Assembly: GCA_013407085.1 (NCBI GenBank)
Contig: JACCGJ010000269.1
Location: 277,439-341,438 of the forward strand
Direction: 5' to 3'
Length of the DNA stretch: 64,000 bases
From: Atriophallophorus winterbourni
Lineage: Eukaryota; Platyhelminthes; Trematoda; Plagiorchiida; Microphallidae
Shown: one piece after another, positions 1 to 11,595 of the stretch
Position numbering within the stretch: position 1 is the first letter of the stretch
Layout: every line of letters begins with the position of its first letter
Translations under genes and position numbers: made by a program
Notes under the pieces: model-generated
Told to the model about the DNA's origin: nothing
Databases searched by the model: none
What the model saw: the letters and a program-made list of their open reading frames with translations, nothing else

Positions 1-3000
1 AAAAGTACGTATCTTCATCAATAGGTTCGACTAAAAACGCCAAAATCTGTTCCAAATTATCTCAAAGCTAGAAAGCTTAGCGTATTCTCGTGCTCAGAAA
101 ACGATGTTCCTCTTGAAGGGTGAACGGGTGCTTTCAAATGAAGTGAAAGCATCGCCATTATATTAACGTTTGCACTTTGCAAACCTTCCATCTTTCGTCG
201 TGCTTCAATAGATTACTCTAAAGTATTTATACAAATATAAATTTTAACAACATCAGCTACAGGAACCAGTTTCTGGCCGTAACTGGTGAAGGAACTAATG
301 CGTTGATAGTAACTTGTTAAATTATGTTGGGTATTCATCGGAAATCAATAATCATGAACAGAAAATTTCGAAGTATTCTGTTATATTGGGAAGTTGTGAA
401 ATATGAACATTGCGAAAATCGATTCTATCCCTCGTGGGAACATCTGCATCAAACGCGGATCATTCGTCAGACCAAGTTAAGAGGTATTGAATCTCCTCGG
501 GAACGGAGGTTAGCATTCGACGCAATGGATTGTATACCATGTAACCGTCAGAATGATTTGTATGTTATGTGTTCAATGAATCAATGAATCAATGTTGTAG
601 GCTTACAAAATCAATACTTTACAACACTACAGGATTAAGGTATGAAAATGTGAAAGATGTAGTAGTATAAAACGATTAGAGTATATCAAATGTAAGGCTC
701 ACGAATTATTTTCTTTTACATATAGAAATCCAAGTTTGCTTTAAACATCATCAGGCAAGGAGAGTCAACCAGATGCTAAATTAGAGAATTCCAAAGGAAA
801 ACATTGGCTCCGACAAGTAATACGGGATCTTGGGACGTAATGAGATAAGGTATGGCCACGTGTCACTTTCTCGTCAGAGACTTAAAACAAGCGTTTCAGT
901 TGATGTCCTTTCGCAGACACCATTCTATGTCACAATAATATCGCGTCATATCATCCATTGAATAGATTGAAATAGGTCCATTGTCACAAACGTTAGGTGT
1001 ACGGAACATTGCGAATAACCATCATTATTTTTTGCTCTGTGATAGATTTTATCAAAAAGAGCAATATCTTTTCACAGCCAAGGAGCCCAGACCAATACCG
1101 CATACTTCATCATAAAGTGGAGGCAGACGTTCATTATTCTTGATAAAGTTACAAGCGAGAATCTTTAAAATAATGGCTTAGAACTTTTGCTAATTGGGTC
1201 ATACAATCATACATTGTTTCAACGTGCGATGAAATAATTGATATTATTTCCCGCGAAGCTGGTGATGAATCCTCATCTGCAACTTGCTCTTTAGTTTAGT
1301 CGTTAGATAAAGCGATATTTCGGGTGGTAAATGAGGATTAATCCTCAACTTTGCAACAAATGGGGTTTAGCAAGATGATAAAACACTGATCCAATACCTG
1401 GTGAGTGGCAACAAACACAAAACTTGGCCATGTGCTTCTGTCATGTTTTCCGAACGTCATATGCAACTCATTAATAGAATCTTTCTTCAAACAAATAATA
1501 ATCATAATCATAAAAATTTCATAGAATGAATGCATCAAGTGCTTGCTGGAATGCACAACGGCGATTACGAAACAAGCTCAACAACTTGGAGTGAGTGAAG
1601 TATTGCAATATATTAACAAAAAGAGAAAAAAATATTCCATAATTTTTATGCTTGTTAAATTTTTAAATGTTTTGAAAAAAATGTTGCTAATCTGCTGACT
1701 TTTGAAATTTATTACATATTGCCCGAACCATTTAATTATATTTATTTTCCGTAAGTAACGCTTCGGTTGTAAAACATGATTATCGTTGGGCTATGAATAT
1801 TTCCCGCAAGCACTACAAAATCTTGTCATCACCCGAGCTGTCAATACTCACGTCACTGAATACTACAAGGCATTCACTTGCTGTCAGGATTATAGAATGC
1901 CGCTGCGGAACACCATGTGGCCATTCCGGTGTTATAAAACGATCGACTTTAATTGATAAATCCTTTCACACGTACTGACACAGTACACAAACCTGGAAAA
2001 AATTTGACATCAATATATATATATTCGGTCGAAATCTCCTCTTTCCGCGTCACAATTGTAATTCCTTTTGATCTTCCTTTGAAGCACATGGACGCAAACA
2101 TGAAAGTACGATTTGTTTAACATTCATACGTAAAGCCTGTGATCTTGTACAGCTATTTGCTTTTTTACCATAAATATTGAATCCTGAATCTAACTTACGA
2201 TGCAGACTCAGTGAAAACGCAATAATAATCCTGAGCTTCCTGAGATTCATCCCTTAGCCTTCCGTTATGATGATAGCTTTCACTTATGATGACTTGGATA
2301 CAAAATACTCAAGAGTAACTACTTGAATAGAGAATTCAATAGTTTATAAAGTTTGGTTGGGAATTTCTTGTACGATATTGAAAATTTGGGTTAAAAATAA
2401 TACAATAAATAACAGCCAAAAGGCGTTTCAGTTATTTCAAGAGATTTGTTCGCCTATTTGTTGTGCTCACTGTTAAAAATATTTTTATTCAGATCAACGT
2501 ATTCCGGGCCACAAGAAAACATTTGGACCAAAACAAGCTATCCGACACCCTGATGGTTCCAGAAACCTCAGCGAGACGACGCTTTCTGTGAGAACTCGAA
2601 ACACGCATACGGTTATCGATTGCAAAAAAAAACTTCAAAAAATTTGGAAAATGCATTTTTCTCAGATGCATGGTAGTTTAAATTAGTAATTACAGAAAAC
2701 ACATTACTTTTAATTTTTAATTACATTTCTTTACAAATATAATCACCCATTTTAGTAGTCATAATTTTTTTCAAAAACATTTCAATTGCGAAGAAAAGTA
2801 TAAAACTGATTGCAAACATGATGGAGTTGGACAATGAGATACATGACAACATCGATTCAAATATCTATGTTAATGAAAGCGAATATGACTAAAATTTCAA
2901 TATGTAGGAAAATATCTATAAATATATAGGAAAATATAAAAAATAAAAATAAAAATAAAAATATAAAATATAATAAATATAAATAAATATATAGGAAAAT

Positions 3001-3480
3001 TTATTAATGCTAACTACAATATTATATATAAGAATAAAATAGAAGTCTCAAAATAACTCACCAAAAGCCAATATGTGTTATGTTGAAGAAAATAATGTGA
3101 CAAAAAAGTTCATTAATGTTTCTTCACTATATTGAAGACTTTTGACACGAATATAATCTACATCCAGAGTTGATTGACTCCGCTGTATCAGTATCAGTAT
3201 CACAGGGCGATAGTCGACCAAGTCGAAACGAGTGCCCAGATTCTTTCGGATTTGTGCCTAAAAACACCCGTTACTACCAGGATTGATTCCTAAGGAGTGC
3301 ATTCGTATTTACATGTGAATGGAAGATGGGAGAGGTGTCATCACCGAAAGATGAGAGAGTTAATGCATGTTGCATATCCAATCGAATAAAAAGACGATGG
3401 ATAGCAGTTAATACCGACAAAAACAAAAAGTGGAAAAGAAACGCTTTCATGTGTTTCAAAATGATTTTCTCAATATTTTT
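1..3480. other. Unassigned AT-rich intergenic stretch
   Basis: I see no protein family, RNA gene or recognisable mobile element here. Open frames are 60-87 codons, lack compositional bias toward coding and match no motif I know. The only clear structure is short repetition: a few copies of TCAATGAA near 573-594 and the A/T low-complexity tract listed separately. Confidence 0.5.
2904..3003. repeat. AT low-complexity tract with (TAAAA)n
   Basis: The tract is almost pure A/T. It has AAAAT/TAAAA pentamers in tandem around 2,934-2,962, flanked by repeats of the short phrase ATATAGGAAAAT (about 2,925 and 2,990). This is a microsatellite-like tract with no coding content. Confidence 0.8.
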
Positions 3481-4100
3481 TGTTGTTTTTGACAAGAAAT
3501 AAGGATGGATTTAGTTTTAACAGTAATGCTCCGGATAGAGAACCTGTCATCGTTTCCCAGCCCATGTTTGAACGCATTTACTGAAGCTGCCGAAACATTT
3601 TCTGCTGGAAGTGAGTTCCACGCGTTCACTACATGGATGCCAAAGAAGTGCGTTCTGGATTCCAGCCTGGTGTGCTGTTTAATCAGCGTAAGACTGTGCC
3701 TCGTGTAACAACCAAAGGAGAGAACCGAATGAAGTCATCGAATTCGAGACAGATTAATCCGTTTACAACTTTGAAGGTCTTTATATGATCTTCCCTAAGC
3801 TGGCTCCTCATAAGCGAGAAAATCCCTAATGCTAATAGACGATTTTCATAGTTGGTGTATGCTAACCCCCGATCATGCGAGTGGCCAGTTTCTGTATCTT
3901 TTCTAGCGGCACTATATGCTTCTGGTAATACGGCCTCCAAACCTGGATAAAGTATTCCTAATATTGCCATGTAGGGGGCAACAGCACATCAGCTTTTCTG
4001 TAAGCAATGGCAGAACGTAGTGGAAAGAGTTTCCTCTTGGCCCTTTGAGCCGCAGCACCAGATTGGTCGACCCATCTAAAGTTTGCGGAGACTATGATTC

Positions 4101-4568
4101 CTAATTCCATAGTTGATTTTTTTCCCTCGGGAACTCCGTGCGGACTGAGAGCGTAGAGACAATCATGTTGCATGCCAGTGTAGAGAGCAGCTGACTCTTC
4201 TCTAGGTCAAGGGGAATGTCCCACTTAACCGTCCGAGTCGCCACAGCTTCTACGTCATTTATCAGATCGGAGTTATTCGACTTACAGACAATTTTAACTT
4301 CGTCATCAGCGAACATATAACATGGTGAGCGCAGTTTGTTAGGTAGATCATCAACAGCAACGGCCCCAAGACTGATCCCCTGGGAACGGTCACTAAGGAA
4401 TGTGAGAATCCAGCTCCGTAGGTCTCCTGATACTCCTATGGCTGAGAGTTTGAGAAGCAAGAGCCTGTGGTTGAGTGGATCAAAAGACAAACTAAATTCG
4501 AGATAGAAGACTTCTACCACTATACCATCATCTATCCTCTTAATGACCTCGTTTAGAAAGCACAACAA
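4101..4568 (-). pseudogene. Reverse transcriptase palm fragment of CR1 copy A
   Basis: A 155-codon open stretch of LINE reverse transcriptase. Residues 20-35 (FYLEFSLSFDPLNHRL) match the motif normally read as YLDFSKAFD; the first catalytic Asp is replaced by Glu. The segment around residue 87 (YMFADDEVKIVC) keeps the FADD catalytic box. The expected VPQGSVLGP turn between them is largely replaced by a diverged stretch (GISLGAVAVDD), so the enzyme is dead. The continuation (4,173-3,958) is in another frame and carries the typical AAAQRAKRKLFPLRSA helix. The order of motifs makes the identity firm, and function is excluded. Confidence 0.75.
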
Positions 4569-5837
4569 TGTTTGTCAGTCATGACCTACATTTTAGGAAT
4601 CCGTGTTGTGCAGCATTCAGTAGAGAGTGATTGGTTAGGTATCCACAAAGTTTTTCGTGGATCAACATTTACAGAACTTTACATAGTACACTAATGAGGC
4701 TAACCTGGTGGTTATTTTTTACCGCTGAAGAAGCTCCTCTCATATGGATGGGCACTACAACGGATGTTCTCCAGTTCAAAGGAAGGGTGCCCTGTCTAAA
4801 TGAAGTTCTTAAAATTTCTGTGATCGGTGCAGCTAATCTAGGAACTAGCAGTCTGATCATTCGAGGATGGATCTTATCGGGTCCTGCTTACTTGTTGTAT
4901 GATAAGCTGGCCAATATAGTCTCGACATTCTGTACCTCCAATGTAAGGTCAGTGCAGACGGGGCGTTCAATGAGTGCACACTGAAGTGATGGCTAGTTAT
5001 CTTCTCGAGGTTACACGCTTTTAAAATGCAAGGAAAACAAGTGAGCCTTTTCTATACTTGCAATGACGGTAAAGCCATCATCTCCTCTCAAGGTACCTGC
5101 TCCCCTTTGTGTTGAGCATTCAGATTGAACGTAGCTGTAGTACCATGTCGGTTGAGTATTGGACTCTTGGGCGAGTCTCAATTCAACACGTATCTTCGAA
5201 ACTGCATTATTTTGCGCATCCTTGTAAAGTTCTCAACTCTCACATGAGGGAATAAGCTTGTAACGCCTGCGTCTTGCGTCGCAGTGACGTACGCTACGGT
5301 AGACTGAGGCTGGCCACCATTGAGGCTTACCCATCTTGAGAACGGTAAAAAAAAGTCGAATCAATCCTGAAGTTAAAGGATGTTTTTCTTGATCTGCCCC
5401 CACATCTCATCTACATGGTCAATGTTTTGCCACGGGAGTAGCGCTGCTGCCTGCAGTAGGGCAGCAGGGTCGATCATATCAAAGCATGGAGACAGTCTAA
5501 GTGGGGGTTTACCAAAAAAAGAGTAACTCGCAGGCTACGACTACATGGTCGCTCTTCCCTAGTGGTGGTAAGAAAACCAAATTTTCTATACCGCATTCAG
5601 CAGTTCAAATAACTAGGTTAAGAGTAGACGGAGACTGACCATCTTGGAATCTAGTTGGTTCGTTTACGTGTTGGTGAAATGCATGGGAGTGTAACCAGTG
5701 TGAAAGTCGTTCGCGTTCCCTGGAGCATGCGAGGTTTAGTACTCCCGGTTCATTTCGGGATGATTAAAATCACTGATGATTACAACACGTGGTGCTATGG
5801 CTAAAAGAGACTAAAGCCTAATTTGAAAAAGACCATC

Positions 5838-6083
5838 TTATTCCAAACTAGTGTTCAAATTAGGGTAGACGCAGATTACAACTATACACGTGCATCCATG
5901 ATTGAGCAAAGAAGATATTATCTGCACGTTCGTTGTAGAAGGGGAACTATTTTTCCCAAAAGGAATAACATTTTTGATAAGAAGCTGCGCCCCTCCTGCT
6001 ATCTTATCAAGAGGTCGATCGCTTATTACGGTGATAAACCTGTCATCTATTGCAGCTGGTACATGGTCACCATGAAACATCAA
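5838..6083 (-). pseudogene. LINE endonuclease fragment of CR1 copy A
   Basis: An open stretch of 81 codons matching the N-terminal half of a LINE apurinic/apyrimidinic-type endonuclease. It has the surface-loop pattern SDRP..KIAGGAQLLIKNVIPFG, then VQIISSLL and IVVICVYPNLN, where intact elements have the vCVYRPPN strand. The Asn-Glu metal site upstream falls in another frame (ITESLMFHGDHVP near 6,100). It is a broken remnant in line with the RT fragments downstream on the same strand. Confidence 0.65.
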
Positions 6084-6289
6084 TGATTCCGTGACACATA
6101 CAATGTTGTAATGGGTGTTGTCAACTCTACAGAGACGTTCAGCTCATTTATTTCTAATGCTACTAGCGTTTGTATAGAACAGAAGAGCACTATCGCATAC
6201 GACCAGATTCCTGGTGTTAGGGCTACCTAAGTGCGATGTGTCCTCGAGGTTTCTGAATACTTTATTTCATCACGAGACAGAGCATTCGT

Positions 6290-7690
6290 TTTGAAACTGA
6301 TGACAACTCCAGCCATCCAGTTTCATCTTCGTGATCCGAGTCACGCAGCTCAACCACGATTCATCATTTAAATCACGTAGCGCGACGGTGGAAGCGTCAT
6401 CGTCACACTACTGTCATTTACTGAGTTCCTCTTTGGGATCGAATACGGTGAGCTACGATTTACACCCAACTTCGACTTTCTAGCTTTAATTGGGTTAGAA
6501 GTTTCCTTGTGATGAGGATTAGAACGAATACAAATTCAGGCAGTGAATAGAAACGTGGCATGCAAATTACCTTTAATTTCATCGAACTTAAATCAACATT
6601 TGTAGGCTAAAATTTCAGATGATGATGATTAGGAACGCGTGATATGCATCCTAGTTAATTATTAGACAAGAACTGCATTGGCTTTATCACTTTTTTACAT
6701 ATAAGCGCCAAAATGTTTTGAGCGTCCTTCATTTGTATCCCTATCAATATATGTAGATATGGTACAACATGTTTTATCAGAATGTAGAATAGAACTCATG
6801 GAGAGCCAGGCTGCTTGTATTCTGGTAATATCCATGTACAAAATAATTCCAATTCAGAACTCCACGTGTCATCCGGGCCGGGCTTAAATTTGGAGCGATT
6901 ATCCATCAGTATAAGATAGAAAAATTAGGTTCACAAACAACCGAGGCAACAACATTTAAACAATAAAGGCGCATGGTAAAATGTGTGTATTATTCAAATG
7001 AAATCATCGACACAAACAAAAGTCATAACTCCCACTTCAGACAATCGAAAGTCAGAGTAGATGCTCGATAATACTCATATTAGTGAGAAAGTGTCGCTGG
7101 CCAGTAAACAGTTCTCGAAGAAAGTGTGTGTAACTGAATTTCAGAGGGTTTCAAACACGATATCAATAGGGTTTAGTTACAGAGCAAGAGAGTGCTTGTC
7201 AAAGTTTTTGTATGTTGATGCTTGTGACATGAACGAATCTGAGAATTTGACAATTGTTGAATGTCGGCATGTGCATCGGTCCGCGAGAAAAGTCACCTAG
7301 TGAATTTTTGTGAAATGCCTTTTCGACTGTCAAATGTTTCGCGATTGGATGCAGCAGGGACGGTAGCTCATGATTTGCTTTGAGGCAAATTGTATATTAT
7401 ATCTTGCTCGAAACATGAACGATTTTCCGTGTATCGACACAGTTCTGTTTCGGCGTCTTCTCACTTTGCGTTCAGTATTGATGCGCAAGTTGTGGAACGA
7501 GTAAATGAAGCGAGGATGTATTCTATTCTCGCCAGACGTTCGCTCAAGTTCTGCAATGCGTCATTGTGAGAATCTGTCAAAATAATTATTAACTTTATTT
7601 GTCAAGTATTCTTTTACAAGAATGTTAAATTCAGAGCATCATAAGATTTGTTGGGTGTCATGGATTAGATGAATTTGTATACTTCTTCGA
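6290..7690. other. Unassigned stretch between CR1 copies
   Basis: No gene is supported. A 79-codon open frame on the plus strand at 7,061-7,300 has no recognisable motif. The stretch contains the first copy of the direct repeat described separately (6,848-7,000). Confidence 0.45.
6848..7000 (+). repeat. Dispersed direct repeat X, copy 1
   Basis: About 150 bp shared with 10,833-10,995 in the same orientation. Shared blocks include CCAATTCAG..CTCCACG, CATCAGT-T-A-ATAGAAAA, the almost exact TTCACAAACAACCGA-GCAAC, and CAATAAAGG. The AATAAA near the end and the spacing of 4 kb around an LTR element and a CR1 tail leave open an old LTR pair or simply two copies of a dispersed repeat. Confidence 0.6.
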
Positions 7691-8203
7691 TTATCAGTGT
7701 TGGCAGACAAGCATTCCAAACATTTTAACGGCTAACGCTGATCAAGCATGGTCCCAATGATTACAAAAGGACAGGACCTTGTTAAACGCGTATACCATCG
7801 CGCTAAAAACTGGTGACCGAGCTATACAAGAGGCCATACGAGGAGAGGATTGCAACTCTAAACCTTTTTCGTCAGTAAGAAGCACGTGGTAGCAGATCTT
7901 ATCGATACAAGTTAATTATTCCACACTGTAGATCAAATTGTCGAAGGTACTTCTTTGCTGATACAATTTGTTTAAAATGGAACTCTCTACTCCCACATAT
8001 CATTTGTGCATCAAGCCTGAACATGTTCAAAGCTGAAATTGACAAGTATATGCTGTCCAAATCCAACCCCGCACCTGAATAAATTATCTGATTTTCCGTA
8101 TTCATGAAAGATTTGTGTTGTATTATGCATTCCATATTCTTTCAATCTATGGTTACTGTAAAGTATTTACTTTTTGGACCAATAAAACTTAAAATCACCT
8201 GGA
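7690..8203 (+). mobile_element. CR1-like LINE, 5'-truncated 3' end (copy B)
   Basis: Plus-strand reading gives the very C-terminus of a CR1 pol protein in broken frames. Around 7,810-7,880 is TKLVTELYKRPYEERIATLNLF-like sequence. At 7,930-8,085 it reads CRRYFFADTICLKWNSLLP, then SSLNMFKAEIDKYML and NPAPE followed by a stop. The 3' UTR ends in TTTTTGGACCAATAAAACTT. The same C-terminus and UTR words occur in the minus-strand copy at 42.1-43.7 kb, so both belong to one family. The copy stops exactly where the LTR element's target duplication begins. Confidence 0.75.
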
Positions 8204-8208
8204 ATTTC

Positions 8209-8384
8209 TGTGATGATTGTTTGAATAACAATCAATAATAATCAATAATTCTGTAATTCAAATTCTTATTGTTAAAGTTACATTGATTAATACATACTGT
8301 GTGATTTGAGTGAGTGTGGTTATTCTCACTTCTATTCCTGGGTTGGTTATTTCAATTCAATTCAACACAATTCAATTCATTACA
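8209..8384 (+). repeat. Left LTR (176 bp)
   Basis: Begins TGTGATGATTG and ends AATTCATTACA (imperfect TG..CA inverted ends). It contains a near-duplicate ATAATCAATAAT and a run of AATTC pentamers near the end. The pentamer run is one 15-bp block longer than in the right LTR. Confidence 0.88.
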
Positions 8385-8459
8385 ATTAACGTCGCGATCA
8401 GCTGTGTCGTTTTCTCACAATTTTGGATCTCTCAATATTCATGAAACCCCCATAAAAAT

Positions 8460-9190
8460 AGAGGATTACCTGGAACGTTTTGAACTTTGGTGTCTCACCA
8501 AGGGTGAAATGCCTGATTCAATTATTACTGCGCACTTTCTTACTTCAGCAGGAGAATTTTGAAAATTTAGCATTCCCTATCCCACCTGCCAAGAAGACTT
8601 TCGATTAATTGAAATCAATTATATTAGCTCATGTCACTCCGAAAAATTTCGACATTGCTGAACGTTCACGCTTCAATACAATGCAAAACAAGAAAACCAA
8701 TCTATTCGTCAATTTAATCTGCAATTGCAAACACAAGCTTCACGTTGTGCTTTTGAAAATAAATTATATGATCATTTGAGAGATATTTTAATTTCCGGTA
8801 TCAATGAACCCGATATATATCGTCAGTTATTGATGTTGAATAATCCAACCTATGAAAATGTCAAGAGATGATGCGAACATTATGAAGATATTTCAAAAGA
8901 AATTAATCGTCAAATTAATGCTAACACTCAATCTGTTTTGATCGGAACCTCCAAATCTAAAGTTCATTCGAGCAATCGACCAGTGCGGCAAAGCGAAGCT
9001 GAGGCGAAACCACACAGACTAAGCAAATTCGGCAAAAGCAAGTTCAATTTTCACAATCAAAGTTTGGAAAATGTGCATCTTGTGGCAAGTTATATTCTCG
9101 ATTTACTTGTCAATTTCGTAATGCTAAATGTTTTAAATGTGGTAAACTTGGACATATTCAGTCAGTTTGTCGAAGTTCTAAGACATGTTA
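8460..9190 (+). pseudogene. Gag remnant with CCHC zinc knuckle
   Basis: Reading starts around IKIEDYLERFELWC (8,455-8,500) and, after a frameshift near 8,560, continues through KNFDIAERSRFNTM and FNLQLQTQASRCAFENKLYD, a typical Gypsy capsid C-terminal arrangement. An in-frame TGA interrupts it near 8,868. In 9,070-9,190 a cysteine-rich segment reads KCASCGKLYSRFTC and then CFKCGKLGHIQSVC, a canonical CX2CX4HX4C knuckle for binding RNA. The knuckle frame runs without a break into the protease frame, so gag and pol were probably one fused product. Frameshift and stop make it non-functional. Confidence 0.75.
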
Positions 9191-9191
9191 T

Positions 9192-10040
9192 GTGCATAGT
9201 AATGATACAAAAGTCGTCAATGTTGAAAATCAAATCAGCTCACTATCATTATCAGTGTCGCCATACACAGTGTCTCATATCCGCAAACGTATATTCAGTA
9301 GTTATTATTCCAAAGAATTTATACTTGATAAAGCAGGTGTGGAATCATTGATTTCATTGAATGACTTGAAACATTTTGCCCCCTATGCTCAAATTCATCG
9401 ATCTGACATTTCGATTCACGGCGTTACAGGACATTCTGTACCTGTTGTCGGAGTTTGCTCTATTCCAGTCAGATATGGTACTGCCAAACCAGTTGAGTGT
9501 TCATTCATTGTCACGAAATCTGGTCCACCTATCCTTGGATTGAAATCGCTAAAGTTACTCAATATTGACTTTTCCTTTTTGTCTACAAGTTCATTATCAA
9601 AATTTGACTCTCATGCAATAAAGGATTTAACTACTCAGTGTGCATCGCATTCCGGTGGCATGAACATAAAACCTGTTCATTCAGGAATAACTGGTGATCC
9701 TATATTTTTGGAACGTCGCCTGATTGAATATGGTCTAAGAGAACCTGTCGGAAAAGCCAAGGCTCTAATGCAGACAAACGATGATGATACCTTAACTATG
9801 CCGTTTAGCGAAAAACGAAACGTTGACTTTCATACATCCTATCATAGTATGGAGAACGCTCCCGTTACTCTGGATATTCAAACTGCATCTGGAAAGACAG
9901 TTCAACCGATTTCTAACAGTGCAATTGATCGTGCTAAAGCTCTTTTGTTTGTCGATGAAGATTTGACTTCCCTATCAATCGACTCAAGCGCTACTCCTTT
10001 TTACACGTCCACATCCGCCCGTATCATTGATTCAAACTAA
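9192..10040 (+). pseudogene. Gag-pol remnant: retropepsin and truncated RT start, joined to pol C-terminus
   Basis: A 282-codon open stretch following the knuckles. The flap and C-terminal half of a retropepsin are clear (SIHGVTGHSVPVVGV, then SGPPILGLKSLKLLNIDF, where LGL is the conserved strand). Where the catalytic Asp-Ser/Thr-Gly triad should be, the sequence is FILDKAGVESLIS, so the triad is broken by an extra residue. The RT entry (GDPIFLERRLIEYGLREPV) follows, then the protein switches abruptly at about residue 185 to Ser/Thr/Asp-rich sequence of the pol C-terminus. The RT catalytic core, RNase H and integrase are absent. A deletion within pol is the simplest reading. Confidence 0.75.
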
Positions 10041-10229
10041 AAATCCAGTTTTCATTACCAAGAAAGTGGCTTTAAAGTTAGCAAACTTCATCATTCATCA
10101 GCTACGATTTCAAATAAATCACCGAACTCATCTCATCAAGCGCATTCAGCACTGCCTTCTAGCTCATCTAAACGATCGTCAGATAATGTACGTTTCAAAA
10201 CCGCTAGAGGAAAATCCTTACTGGTACCT

Positions 10230-10517
10230 TTGACTACTGGCATTGAAAAAGCGAGACAATTGCTGGCAACTGTGGATGACGTTTCGGGTTTGCTGGAACC
10301 TCCGCGTGTTCAATCAATTCAACCTGCAGACACTGGTCATGCTTCTGATGAACAAGCAACAGACTTGTCACACACTTTGTCTTCCGAGAATATTGAATCA
10401 AGTGAACCTGTCAGAGGATCGGAAAGACTGAGAAACAAACCTATTCAAGATTACAAAATTCCGAGGACGATTAGGAGATGCAGTGGATGTGATGATCGTT
10501 TGAATAACAATCAATAA
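10230..10517 (+). pseudogene. Pol C-terminal tail fragment
   Basis: A 95-codon open stretch that runs into the right LTR. It is acidic and Ser-rich and ends with GSERLRNKPIQDYKIP, similar to the basic tail seen at the end of many Gypsy-type integrase polyproteins (a run such as RxSxRxRxPP). It overlaps a second frame at 10,027-10,233, which suggests small frameshifts joining it to the preceding piece. No enzymatic domain is present. Confidence 0.5.
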
Positions 10518-10648
10518 TAATCAATAATTTTGTAATTCAAATTCTTGTTGTTAAAGTTACATTAATTAATACATACTGTGTGATTTGAGTAAGTGTGGTT
10601 ATTCTCACTTCTAATCCTGGGTTGGTTATTTCAATTCAATTCATTACA
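10488..10648 (+). repeat. Right LTR (161 bp)
   Basis: Matches the left LTR from TGTGATGATCG to AATTCATTACA with about six substitutions and lacks one 15-bp AATTC-rich block. A purine-leaning stretch (AGGAGATGCAGTGGA) sits directly upstream, where a polypurine tract is expected. ATTTC follows directly as the target duplication. Confidence 0.88.
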
Positions 10649-10832
10649 ATTTCCTTGATCCACCTCAAAGGATATGATTGAAATTTCCATGGAGTATTGT
10701 ATGAAATTAGTGTCCTAAAGAAAATGTGGTCGTAAATGCAAAATGAATTCTGAGAAAAATTGAAATGTGAGCGAATAACAAAAAATCGGATGAGCGAACT
10801 TTGAATTGATTTAATCGATTTGTAGTTTCGGG

Positions 10833-10995
10833 CTCCAATTCAGTGCTCCACGAGAATAAATGCTGAAAAACCTCGGGGACGACCTGAAATATAGGACAAT
10901 TAGCCATCAGTTTTATATAGAAAATTCAAGTTCACAAACAACCGATGCAACCAAGTTAGAAGGAGCGGGGCGCGCGCAATAAAGGTGTGTATTTT
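10833..10995 (+). repeat. Dispersed direct repeat X, copy 2
   Basis: Same repeat as 6,848-7,000. The core TTCACAAACAACCGA is identical and is followed by GCAAC and, after an extra GC-rich insert (GGAGCGGGGCGCGCGC), by AATAAAGG. Confidence 0.6.
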
Positions 10996-11590
10996 CGACA
11001 TATACCAAGTATAATTCCAATATACAATGTGTTACATGCTTCTCGCAAGATCAGATTAATTTAATCACGACTGTGCATCTGGAGAACAAGGCTTAGTTAT
11101 CGGGAAAAGCAGCAAATTATCGGGTTGTTAATCGGTTTAGACAATAAAATATTATCTCAATTCTTTTTAAGAATCCTTGAAAATATTGAACAGTTAGCGT
11201 TGTTACAACTAATTTTGACCACACAATTACATCAAGTAATTGGCAATCTTATACAATTGAGGAATATCAGTAGTTTTAGGCGTCAACATCCAGAAACAAA
11301 CGTTTGATATCGATTTTGTATGAAAATAATAATACATTTCAATATGTCACCATATTTCTGAATAAGGTCCCATAGAATTGTAAAAATTCAATTTTTCAGT
11401 GGAGCTTGTTCTCACGCAAAAATTTTTAGCCAGCGAAACTAATGTGAATTCGAAATAGTAAATAAATATTTTAATAACATGACAATTATATTTTTATAAC
11501 ATGAGCGATTAGTTGTATTTTGCTGCCGAATGGAAAATACATCGTTGAATTTTTGTATACGCGGCAAATATTTTGCAACCCACGATTGTC
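10996..11590. other. Unassigned AT-rich stretch
   Basis: No feature is supported. A 60-codon plus-strand frame at 11,125-11,307 is leucine-rich by composition but shows no family signature. Confidence 0.45.
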
Positions 11591-11595
11591 TATAT

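Larger units (their letters stand above)
3500..6290 (-). mobile_element. CR1-like non-LTR retrotransposon, degenerate (copy A)
   Basis: On the minus strand, pieces of the LINE pol protein appear in order. About 6,190-6,140 reads LLFYTNASSIRNK, typical of an endonuclease start. At 6,083-5,838 an apurinic-type endonuclease segment contains ISDRPLDKIAGGAQLLIKN. Around 5,790-5,740 is a GDFN-like block (VVIISDFNHPEMN). At 4,860-4,669 comes the RT entry region, at 4,568-4,101 the RT palm with YMFADDE, and at 4,173-3,545 the RT C-terminal arm ending NAWNSLPAENVSAAS. Frameshifts and stops separate these pieces, so no intact ORF remains. ORF1 is not visible upstream. The copy is ancient, transcribed antisense to the window if at all, and not autonomous. 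Confidence 0.8.
8204..10653 (+). mobile_element. Internally deleted Ty3/Gypsy-type LTR retrotransposon with 5-bp target duplication
   Basis: Both ends are defined: ATTTC at 8,204-8,208 is repeated at 10,649-10,653. Between them are LTRs starting TGTGATGAT and ending CATTACA (8,209-8,384 and 10,488-10,648). Internally there is a gag region with zinc knuckles, a retropepsin-like domain and the first residues of an RT domain. The frame then jumps to an Asp/Ser-rich C-terminal tail. The bulk of RT, RNase H and integrase is missing, so the copy depends on others for movement. The LTRs differ by about six substitutions plus a 15-bp indel over 161 aligned bases, suggesting a moderately old insertion. 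Together the coding pieces fit a Ty3/Gypsy-type order. Confidence 0.88.

Noticed and set aside
5140..5212. tRNA-like stretch with A-box and B-box resemblance
   Set aside because: No acceptor stem or anticodon arm could be paired, and the site lies within CR1 copy A linker sequence.
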